Source: an uncultured Prevotella sp. (GTDB lineage: Bacteria > Bacteroidota > Bacteroidia > Bacteroidales > Bacteroidaceae). From it: a stretch of 38,316 bases of DNA. Below, one piece after another: positions 27,501-31,914 of the stretch. How positions within the stretch are numbered: the first letter of the stretch is position 1; each line of letters begins with the position of its first letter. The stretch covers positions 1 to 38,316 of the forward strand of contig CAMJWJ010000008.1 of assembly GCA_946409435.1 (NCBI GenBank). Direction: 5' to 3'. The notes beneath the pieces are model-generated. The model worked only from the letters and a program-made list of their open reading frames with translations. It searched no databases and was not told the origin of the DNA. Both the position numbers and the translations under genes were made by a program.

Positions 27501-27602
27501 CTGCGCATGAGCTGGCTGGGCAGCAAAGACTGTCAGCAGCAGGAGCCATAGGGTGGTACGGTTCAACAGGAGGGCAATATGTCGGGATAGTATCTTCGTC
27601 AT
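15594..27602 (-). CDS. Giant YGGG-repeat surface protein (4002 aa) with T9SS sorting domain
   Basis: A signal peptide (residues 1 to about 33, ending AHA before QISIGG) leads straight into repeats: KVFGGARQADVGG, VYGGNDISG. About 35 units of the type [VI][YF][GA]G[GNC] run to about residue 1960 and probably build a very long beta-solenoid. Residues about 1800-2930 hold at least five degenerate modules with pattern xxYxxLSxxxxxYF (residues about 1795, 1982, 2400, 2784 and 2887). An Ig-like stretch follows near 3000-3070, then a GLUG-like cap near 3194-3261 (GTFHGDGHTVSGL). The last 80 residues form a T9SS type A sorting domain (VRIFSVSGLCVASF, then AGVYIVRAAHGRY and LSIR). The protein is probably exported by T9SS and attached to the surface. 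It begins 9 bases after the upstream fimbrillin-like gene. Adhesion is inferred; no catalytic motif was seen. Confidence 0.87.
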   Translation of the reverse strand: MTKILSRHIALLLNRTTLWLLLLTVFAAQPAHAQISIGGKVFGGARQADVGGSATVVIGADHFDLVLDAVYGGNDISGTIGASADVPTEFQHAADNGITPKTGETNAGKNINGYGTFVRVNPEASGKHIFIGQLFAGGYGDYVYTLITGGPGKGKYKVTEIKEKPSDPEVVVADSVDNMPEVGKAYMELCGGTYGYVYGGGDNVTVNEATNICIDNQSTEITKASTSTATDSEAGVLVTSTRLRQMGINTAYYDNSYQFARVFGGNNKAPMAIQPTWHLWKGSINSLYSGGNAGDMTSPTGLLLILNHPDITVNNVYGGCRMATVNPDNYDIPAIAGTTDLNESYSFPAGFAAKTIISDGDINNVYGGNDVSGNVRGGNAVGIRSSIKGNVYGGGNGSYPYTDNANLKEEYKQLYGDFYYNVNEVLQKNGVTFTSDKLRSAQALNLFRPNAEQVSVRVAGTVDKPTIIHGAVYCGGNSATLMSEETNPKIELKIGSYAYIDNVFLGNNGENMVKNTAPDDILNIMNSTDKTTDDSKFNSMDLTVSSVFAKYMEGAAMKKMPAVKFDGDDETDLLTYDKYTSYIGSFYCGGNVGSSIMNGKTSISFHHELIVYDKVVGGCNNANIDAKDGVNAAYEGGMLGNPDTDGTKVELTFNGIKIQPKRWNATQTALEWNTFDVKTGNPVGLPEDATTPTPENPVTSTNADLDRRLVGGNVYGGCYNTGHVNGNVVINVNATIHDRKGQYAIFDQVEQNEGEAILYAQNTYKITERKSGVILDKQGMDPLGLALNVFGGGYGPESEIWGSTHININAGYVFQVFGGGQMGAIGKPADGTGSTYTFHYKKDDADKTRDYKYNSRYSCYINLKGEYPGTFRGDDDETNNNNDGVKDHDNMAESEFIYGGAYEGLIAGNTQINLGNGRIFNCFTGSCNADILGHTETYIGRAGVRADGNDDEGFPWVRDHVYGANDLGGRILGEEGAEFDFSNRVKQVNGNTTVANVYNPKNKTVPDLLKASVYMEYRQGRVDYIFGGCYGDYDYTDPHYSDYTYTTGASDTTDDNKGTARDGFTKPRVGSVFVNFCPTDHSRNAVSRIYGAGQGHPGDSDRDIMQDRSYVLIDDQHASTAYLNTDVFGAGDYSGVGMRNNDITNDPLLPALNPKVAWTNADSVTASTVIDLLGGELKDVYGGSYKEGVTRRTIINVPAASTIVLNRIFGGSLGIANDRPCDVYEANINYASSNAVMKGYWIDEDLDDDGNLKSGGIYGGNNAFRRTLYSRINISSPVVQNASNGYSAKVFGAGYGANTWAQYTEVNLKDHASVYEVYGGGYGGMVLNKASVEKWQQDDGASSLPLDLGNGYNDLGLYVAPAAVDATDAEKKAVKDKQDELASLIKVNGLDELTNTNVYINKGSKVWGYCYGGGLGADATVSGTTYIGLHGGTVAKDLYAGGWGGGVFDKYKVAKDSDPDNNFVATANAYIEGGTVRNCYGGGYQGSVGYHEGALEATNANDIYGQTNVVIGIRQDQDLTRYLSELPDDTLYFHKGLPAVQRNAYGAGEGGAVYGTAHLTLNNGYIGYAYLRANEMFDNDGNIVINPSPASTAVDRFEPKLDDETWYEVSKRKNRLKDCGNLFGAGYDDKSSCDSTHITIWGGTVRSSVYGGGEIATVGRAKTTALTGLDRGLEDIYKYGKTHIEMYNGHVRRNVFGGGKGYNILGFGGTNDLYTDGYVFGQTEVYIHGGEIGTVAGIAEGYGNVFGGGDVGFVYGNGYFNSASHTEGTTSPNHYYYYSGDENQYRCTTAYDDHEVGDIISKTAYEALSETNQDKWKKNIDLTEDCKVVVSPYLQVRPDTFFTANDGKKYTAYSYVPTDYLNYLPKKNANKQYDGEWLNLLTGAKDIDGNINPDDPVERGVIIHNAVFAGGNVSSNSDKTYANATTVYGNTTATLYDVYHRDFISVGTEHTGGIYGGGNLSVVDGYRELNITNYGTDYYGQNEQITLDEYRKLSNRERAYFQLKYLCVQECKDKNDKTHYPQEKITEEDYNNLFDTQYRNENYWVQYGFCSIYAGRLLNTIQRADLCGVYGSRMVLQGAKDRVADVGDNTEYTINRVGEVSLNQQHSLLSTDTEDDAVHGNYFGIYSLVNYMGNLTSDVDFNDTYRKWDKTTEKGVTVPGETYEEHKVNNLKKKERNKGVSYNQVALASGVFLELTTENSTKTNKQYGYVTGVIELDLINVKKDIEGGGYVYAKNEHGFRTHHPDYQNVILSEYNKGKKVGDVDVRIEARTYKRYTYSKAEADLKEYQTSGNFIHKRKTIVDDCYPKNGIYKDGYVESPAHYWYIKGDVYIYDQLISAYAGSATAYHKEVKIPLTITAGSNGKLKLLDVQPSLYAYKDENGAKIGVDGVKVDNESATYHLNDVITWWDWHQLSPAEQDYFVKETYVNVDTCTVDGVRYAEGQYVMLPTDSESFTTDYINTGKVLGKDGSLVTKFSDMFHPSNNISHNTGYVLTFDMDSPSDWDDWYSLISGTSSYTVDNNTGEVTTNRKKKDDYNESTDAETYRVGPTFTLGDGNDEGLYGQRYYTTGEIISKEVYDDYTTTISLMSEPPSGQASVDEAYVAKTECMVGSTLVQEGHAVAKADVTEELASNFGVGYVCVNTIQFGKEDYILQGELVGDWMITDLAAQYMTYNNSLTNTDPVDDTQALKYVEDHLSKAYCCTSDGKYGGQYFRRGINYSALKSWCSLTDDRDKFDFNYDAFDVLADTTYSGNTSLYARPYCDEKPVDYTAYYAGDLGYVYKDKDGTSHTISTDEQRTLSREAFENVQNEQQYFTRLSVPVGGADFYIVKENFFDGGTPFAKGQDISLTDLSNLSVAHKLLVNEPIHIDNDTGSALTVYYCYESGGPNAVGDILHIGDYKKLNNYQKHFSVLGAEPTETTTLYVSRESNAKDVTSEKVITVVYQYSYYDDDEGDEESGISSNDEGISLKNELHVVNIRLKLESGVPEIGQLSTPPTILPGKKFGLKAPTVNPGLYEIISNGWEMYTDEHDAETHINGVPFTNNSTPVYWYQNQKTWVAFYSRTYLGKTYSNPVKLSVANYHDLDAVMNDKKYHLHVDHPDVMRNSKIYIDNRACESDPTKSELDLLKDFYDLSLRVREEGVTVDDIIKKAGDPFEGHTLLNNRVKGGANLDFILSSNVSPKKYVATTAAPAGTGWIPIGDDTQCFAGTFHGDGHTVSGLDHSLFGKLCGNVYNLGVTGSFTSAGVADSGGGRVENCWINTTGNIPEGTTVKAVFDGDDGTLVNSYYPVTKTYAAGAARAMTEREFYNGTVAYNLNGFYLNKRYYDGIKQSTGDQYNYLKNDNGTLSEQLLTAHYATGTKAYVESRYENEDFIYSGGTVPETNDMRLRLVTTQVNNVSATTATYAPIWPDDYIFFGQKLTYDPLAGNHQEWPTRIVKSGGLVDISPSSPLSNRVCRAPAYFRSSTMGVAHFNVNAVIPAKSKPISPTDKTMKDAYPGMTAIDFAGHEEGTATTAYLQGYNDNLFYQPLLDDEGLGSIDTYGQTPNLLVYAPLATATVGYANKDTYDVLNNNFSHEPQFGEYNEESSKYNDGRNYNRVAKADASKVAGHLVQATLTEGRPTATNDHLLVDKQDFYCPIAYTFDGYSRMWYQRTPDNYVDRQSGWETISLPFKADTVTTNTKGELTHFYQGSAKGHEYWLREYNGKDSEANNEFTAKFGSLAAASNVPEKMVNNTFLWDFFYEGLHNQQDDHGDEYQEGYYDYSKDERKYPQYPRMAAGTPYLIGFPGKTYYEFDLKGDFVALTTASLESDTLTTNRQVLTFASGARVSVECSDTEQGKSADSYLFKTNYLSQSLTGNNWVLNTKNNENKSSFDKTPASATNETPAVTVLPFRPYFTKVTTSAPAPAPKYVISRINIGSDTVIGIGDNDPTQGELDGQLTVFTKTHKLGVTSSLRNATDVRIFSVSGLCVASFTIQPGETVETNIPIAGVYIVRAAHGRYNKKLSIR

Positions 27603-27611
27603 CGTTGTATA

Positions 27612-28796
27612 TCAATTGATTGTAAACGTCGGGTTGTCCAGGTCGTAGTCGGACAATACCTGCAGGTAGGTAGGATTCACTGTGATGGTGACGGTGTGCT
27701 CGTAGCCCCACTTCTTCTTGTCGCCACCAATGACTGCCGTAAACTTGTTCGGAGTCGTATGGCTCTTCAGCAGCTGGGGCGTTACGCTAGCGTCGGTGGG
27801 CTTGTCGTACACCTCGTACTCGGTGGTCAGCCGGAAGCGTTGCTGGTCGTAAGGAGCCTGACAGGTGCCAATAGACTGAGCTGACGTGGTCAGCAGCAGA
27901 GGCTCCGTGGGGTTGTCAGGATCGGCTTCGCAGTCAAACAGCGTGTAGGGCGTGACGCTACCGGCACTCCGCCGGTACGTGATGCTGCTGATGGGATTGG
28001 TGCCTTTGTTGTTGGCAAAAATATCCACGGTAGCCGTTACAGCATTGACTACCTGGTCGCTGTTGTTGTCGAGGACCTCGAGCTGCATCTTTTTTACCTT
28101 AACGGTGCGCAGCGCGTCATAGGCAGCACTCACCTTGATCTGGAAATGGAACTTGGCGTAGATATGGTCGAGCAGCATGCATATTTTATCGTGCATTTTC
28201 TCAGAAGAGAACGAGTAGCTGAACGCGCCCTGACGGATGTCCACGTCGGCAATGCTGGTGGCTGTACCCCAATCCTTGATGCCGACAATGACACAGGGGT
28301 CACTGGCCGTCAGCGGCTTCAGGTTGCGGACGGTGATCTTCATGCCGTCATCATAGCTGGTGCGGCCATCCAACAGACTGGCCGAGGCATTGTCAGACGT
28401 GTCGTCGGAAATCGGCACGAAGCCATAGATGCAGTAAGGCTTGGAGTAGTCGGTGATGGTAATGTTCTGCTGCCAGTCAAAGACATTGGTCTGCTCGTCC
28501 TTGGCGTATTCCAGGCGGCGACTCAGGACTTCCGACGCATTGGTGCTGTGGGCGATGAATGCCAGCAGGTCCTTGCCCTTGGGGAATGCCGTGGCGACGT
28601 CGAGTACGCTATATCCTGCCGGCAGGCCACGGGTCATGCCGCCATCCTGATAGGCATTGGCGGCCAGCGACACCTTCAGCTGCCTTCCCTCGCCTTTCGT
28701 GCTGTCAGAATCGTCAGCAGTACAGGCTCCCAACAGCAGTGCCAGAAGCAGTACAAGGCAGTAGACCTTTCCGTATGTTGCTCTCGTCTCTCTCAT
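27612..28796 (-). CDS. Fimbrillin-like lipoprotein (394 aa), probable accessory or tip subunit
   Basis: Starting at ATG 28796, a lipoprotein signal peptide (VYCLVLLLALLLGAC, lipobox cysteine C25) precedes a beta-rich protein. The early GGMTRGLPAGY matches the position where Bacteroidales fimbrillins carry an arginine for protease maturation. The middle segment SDPCVIVGIKDWGTA and the later VTITVNPTYL at the C-terminus are typical of FimA-like fimbrillin or tip proteins in Bacteroides/Prevotella. It lies between a larger fimbrillin-like gene (7 bases upstream) and the 4002-residue gene (9 bases downstream), so it is surely co-transcribed with them. An upstream in-frame ATG at 28835 would overlap the preceding gene and gives a poor signal peptide. 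A tip role is inference. Confidence 0.75.
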   Translation of the reverse strand: MRETRATYGKVYCLVLLLALLLGACTADDSDSTKGEGRQLKVSLAANAYQDGGMTRGLPAGYSVLDVATAFPKGKDLLAFIAHSTNASEVLSRRLEYAKDEQTNVFDWQQNITITDYSKPYCIYGFVPISDDTSDNASASLLDGRTSYDDGMKITVRNLKPLTASDPCVIVGIKDWGTATSIADVDIRQGAFSYSFSSEKMHDKICMLLDHIYAKFHFQIKVSAAYDALRTVKVKKMQLEVLDNNSDQVVNAVTATVDIFANNKGTNPISSITYRRSAGSVTPYTLFDCEADPDNPTEPLLLTTSAQSIGTCQAPYDQQRFRLTTEYEVYDKPTDASVTPQLLKSHTTPNKFTAVIGGDKKKWGYEHTVTITVNPTYLQVLSDYDLDNPTFTIN

Positions 28797-28803
28797 GTCA
28801 TCA

Positions 28804-30771
28804 TTACCAATTATGTATTTCATCTGACGCGTCACTGTCGCCTGGCTTCCAGTCGCTGATACCTGCCTTCACTGTCTCGATGACGCGCACCTTGTCGCTG
28901 CTTAGGTTGGGCAGTGCATTGTAGGCATTGGTCAGGTCGGAGATGGTCAGCAGCAGCGTCGTCTTGTGATCCTTGGTGAGCACCTGCTGGTCTTTCTCGT
29001 CAGTCGACACATCCAGATTGACAAGAGAAACAGCCAAATAGAACTTCGTACCGGGGTAGATGGTGCCCGTGAGGCACTTGAACGGCTCACCGCTGTTGTT
29101 CTCAAACTCCAGCACGACCTTCACGGAGTTCGCCTTCTTCGTCTGCAGCGCAAGGGTATACAGCGAGGGGGAGAAGTTGTCGGTCGTGCCTTGGATGAAG
29201 TCGCCCAAGCAGACGTGCTCATCCGCTAAATTGTTGTCGTAGATGATATACTCCGGGTCATTGTCGGCAACGTAACCTGGATCCGTCTCGTCGGGATACT
29301 TCGGTGTGAAGTCGAAGCCCTGAATGCGCTGTCCACCGACAAGGATAGCGGTCAGAGGGAAGGTGCCCATCGTGCCGCCACTGGAGGCTGTCAGCCGCAC
29401 ACTCGGACTGCCGTAGTTGTCGTCGAAGGCATAGATGGCATTGGTGGCCTCGCCGCCAGCAGGAATCTTGGCGCGGATCTTCACCTCGAGGCAGGCCACA
29501 CCGTATTGCAGCGGCTCAATCAGTGCGATGGAGCGCGTGTCGGCCTGTACCGTTGCGCCCTTGTTGTCAGTGCCCTTGTTCTCGTATTCCCTGGTGGTAA
29601 AGGTAGCCCATGTGTCGAGGGGGTTTGTATCAGGGTCTGTTGTTGTCGAGATATACTTGCCTTCCTTCTGTTGTGTCGAGGTGTATATACGGCTGTTGGC
29701 ATAGTAATATAGCTCGGCGGGATAAGCGTAGCTGTTGAAGTTGTTGCCGTGCCTGGTCACAAATGCCGAGTGATCCCACTTGAGGCCGGCAACACCGTCG
29801 GGCAGGTTGCCAGGATAGCCGGTCATGTCGTAGTTGCTTCCCTTCAATTCGGTGATGCTATCGAGGTCGGCATCGAACTTCACATACTGCGGGTCCTTGA
29901 TAGCAGTAAGGATAGCGGTCTTGAGCGCACCGTTGGCCAAATTCTCATTCACCAGATGGTACGTCTTGTTGACGTGCTTCAGGATATTGGTGCTTGAACC
30001 GGCAAAAGGCTCAGCAACAGAATTGTAGATGTTGGCAAAGAAGTTAAAATAGGGTGCGGTAACAGCGTCGTCGAGCCACCCCGTACCTCCATCGGGACCG
30101 GCAGTGGCGATATTAGTCAGATACGTCGTAATCCACGTTTCCTTTGTCTGGTCGGTGGAAGCGGGTGGTATCGCGTGTGGCGAGAAGGTGACGTTGGCGG
30201 GCGTAAAGTCCTTGCCGGTATCGTAGGATGCCGTCAGTGAGCCGTTCACGAAGGGGTCGGTGGATGCCACGGTAGCCCGCCCATAGACCAGGAAGGATGC
30301 CAGCCCGACATACATCCTCATCGCGTCGGGCTCGAAGAAGAACTTGGCAGCACCGTTGTCAGCACTGATGGTCAGCCCGTTCGTCTCGTTGGTGATCAGC
30401 TGTAAGGGGGTGTCGCCAACGTCTATCTTCCTCTCCTCATAGAACGGTACGAGCCACAGGTTCTGTATGCCGCGGAAGTTGTCGGCGTTTTGGGTGTTGG
30501 CAGCGGACATACGCGTACTGCCCCCCTTGTTGGCAGCCACACTCATCATGAGGCTGACGGGAGCATCGTCCTGCGCCACGTCAGGCAACAGTATCTCGTC
30601 TGACGTGGTGCAGGCCGCAACGCCCCACAAAACCAGCAGGGCTATCGCGCGTATACCTATCTTATATATATACTCTATTCCGTTCAATTCGTGTAATTCA
30701 TGTAATCCGTGGTCGTCAGAACTCCGGGTTGTAGTGTCCGCCAGGGTTCCAGTTGAGCTGGACACTGACAC
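28804..30771 (-). CDS. Mfa1/FimA-like fimbrial lipoprotein (up to 655 aa)
   Basis: The lipobox is ALLVLWGVAAC (cysteine 54 in the long frame). STRMSAANTQ follows, with an arginine at the expected maturation site, and then FRGIQNLWLVPF. The motif is shared with the two larger fimbrillins (FRGINDI, FRGIDNT). Other shared motifs are YPAELYYYANSRIYTS, AILVGGQRIQGFDF and FENNSGEPF...GTKFYLAVSL. It lacks the terminal LGLSVNLQW strand of its relatives and ends in DWKPGDSDASDEIHNW, the fimbrillin-type strand found in accessory subunits. The ATG at 30771 overlaps the anchor gene by 56 bases and creates a 53-residue leader. The TTG at 30687 would give a normal 25-residue leader. Start uncertain; family assignment good. 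Confidence 0.78.
   Translation of the reverse strand: MSVSSSTGTLADTTTRSSDDHGLHELHELNGIEYIYKIGIRAIALLVLWGVAACTTSDEILLPDVAQDDAPVSLMMSVAANKGGSTRMSAANTQNADNFRGIQNLWLVPFYEERKIDVGDTPLQLITNETNGLTISADNGAAKFFFEPDAMRMYVGLASFLVYGRATVASTDPFVNGSLTASYDTGKDFTPANVTFSPHAIPPASTDQTKETWITTYLTNIATAGPDGGTGWLDDAVTAPYFNFFANIYNSVAEPFAGSSTNILKHVNKTYHLVNENLANGALKTAILTAIKDPQYVKFDADLDSITELKGSNYDMTGYPGNLPDGVAGLKWDHSAFVTRHGNNFNSYAYPAELYYYANSRIYTSTQQKEGKYISTTTDPDTNPLDTWATFTTREYENKGTDNKGATVQADTRSIALIEPLQYGVACLEVKIRAKIPAGGEATNAIYAFDDNYGSPSVRLTASSGGTMGTFPLTAILVGGQRIQGFDFTPKYPDETDPGYVADNDPEYIIYDNNLADEHVCLGDFIQGTTDNFSPSLYTLALQTKKANSVKVVLEFENNSGEPFKCLTGTIYPGTKFYLAVSLVNLDVSTDEKDQQVLTKDHKTTLLLTISDLTNAYNALPNLSSDKVRVIETVKAGISDWKPGDSDASDEIHNW
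30676..30710. repeat. ATTCGTGTAATTC-type repeat at a gene junction
   Basis: The plus strand reads ATTCCGTTCAATTCGTGTAA followed by TTCATGTAATCCG, a set of imperfect 10-11-base units related to the AATTCGT repeats at 2863-3020. It covers the junction of the anchor gene and the 655-residue gene and encodes the HELHELNG stretch of the latter. No ATG start in the downstream frame remains between the repeat and the lipobox. Confidence 0.6.
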
Positions 30772-31891
30772 CCACCGCAGCGTCGACAGTACCGGCGGAG
30801 CCGTCGGGATTGATCTTGGCCTTGGTGATCTTCAGCTGTCCGGCACGCAGTGGCTTATGCACGTAGAAGACTGTCTCGGTGATGGAGCCGTCTGCCGTGG
30901 TGACGTAGATGCGTATCTCCCACAGGGAGCCTTCGGCCTCCGACGTGATGAAGGGGTCTTCGTTGTCGATGATAATACGCGTCAACGGTTTCTCGGGCGA
31001 CGGGAACGACACCGAGCAGAACGACAGCAGGCTGCCCATATCAGCCGTCGTCACCCGCTCAGTGCGGACAATGGGTGTCGCATCGGGGGTGTAGATGTAG
31101 CTGCTGTCAGCGATGCTGAAGCCCGTGGCGAAGCCGGTGGTGTAGACCTTCACGTCGCGGGCGCCGCTGCCTAAGGTGTCTACGACGAGCGTGGCGGCAC
31201 AGTTGGCGATGTAGAGCTTCACGTCGAACGTCTGGTCGATGCCTTCAAAGACTTCCATCGGCTGGCGTGCCGTAAAGACGCCAGTGGTGTGGCTGACGAT
31301 GGTATCGGCTACACCACCGCCGGCCGCACCAGTACCTAAGTTTTGGCGAAGGTAAGAGGTGTGGCAGCGCTCGTCGGCAGCAAGTGCGACGACTGGGTTT
31401 TCCACGATGTTTGCCGTGGCCAAGTGCATGTATCGGCGCATGGGCAGGTACAGCGTGTAGCTGGCCTGGTTGGCATCCATCACGTGCTGGTCGTGCTGCA
31501 GGCGTATCGAGTCACCTTCGGTGTCGTAGAACGAGAGGTCCACGTCGTGGGCGAAATCGGTGAAGATGTTCTGCAGGTGTGCGCGCAGTGCGGCAGCCAT
31601 CTGGAGTTCTGCCTGCGTGCTGAGTTCCGTCTGCAACTCGGTCTTCAGCTCGGTGGTCATGTTGGTGACCAGCCGCAGCTCATAGTCTAACTGGTAGTCG
31701 TTGCCGCAGTCGCTGAGGTCGTCGTCGATGGTCTTACACGACGCAACGCTGAGCAAAAGAGCGATGAATAATGAGCAATGGGTAATGAAAATGAGGAAGT
31801 GGGAAATGGTGCTGCGCTTACGTGCAGCAGTCATTTCTTTCAGTTGACAATATGACATTACGCTTTTCATTCCTGATGATTCATTTTGCAT
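30716..31891 (-). CDS. Mfa2/FimB-like fimbrial anchor lipoprotein
   Basis: The mature start after the lipobox (LLLSVASC, cysteine 52 of the long frame) reads CKTIDDDLSDCGNDYQLDYE. This is the hallmark of the Mfa2/FimB family, whose members anchor the fimbrial shaft in the outer membrane and limit its length. The body is beta-rich and about 340 residues long, normal for the family, and the C-terminus GVSVQLNWNPGGHYNPEF matches the terminal strand. ATG candidates lie at 31891, 31870, 31858 and 31834; the last gives the most usual signal peptide (MTAARKRST). The hydrophobic core SHFLIFITHCSLFIALLLS is encoded by a degenerate CATTACTCATTA repeat. It follows the 744-residue fimbrillin by 23 bases. 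Confidence in family is high, in the start low. Confidence 0.87.
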   Translation of the reverse strand: MQNESSGMKSVMSYCQLKEMTAARKRSTISHFLIFITHCSLFIALLLSVASCKTIDDDLSDCGNDYQLDYELRLVTNMTTELKTELQTELSTQAELQMAAALRAHLQNIFTDFAHDVDLSFYDTEGDSIRLQHDQHVMDANQASYTLYLPMRRYMHLATANIVENPVVALAADERCHTSYLRQNLGTGAAGGGVADTIVSHTTGVFTARQPMEVFEGIDQTFDVKLYIANCAATLVVDTLGSGARDVKVYTTGFATGFSIADSSYIYTPDATPIVRTERVTTADMGSLLSFCSVSFPSPEKPLTRIIIDNEDPFITSEAEGSLWEIRIYVTTADGSITETVFYVHKPLRAGQLKITKAKINPDGSAGTVDAAVGVSVQLNWNPGGHYNPEF

Positions 31892-31906
31892 TACTCATTA
31901 TTCATG
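31766..31906. repeat. TAATGAG-type repeats at the anchor gene 5' end
   Basis: Degenerate units (GATGAATAATGAGCAATGGG and on to AATGAAAATGAGG, 31762-31797) lie inside the signal-peptide region of the anchor gene. Inverted units (GCATTACTCATTATTCATG, about 31888-31906) lie across and before its first ATG. They resemble the 7-base repeat at 1238-1428. Confidence 0.7.
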
Positions 31907-31914
31907 TCGGAGAC

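Noticed and set aside
5398..27602. Regularly recurring CCGCCGCCATAGAC-like DNA read as a DNA repeat or CRISPR
   Set aside because: The motif is the reverse complement of codons for VYGGG; it follows the protein repeat and varies at synonymous positions.
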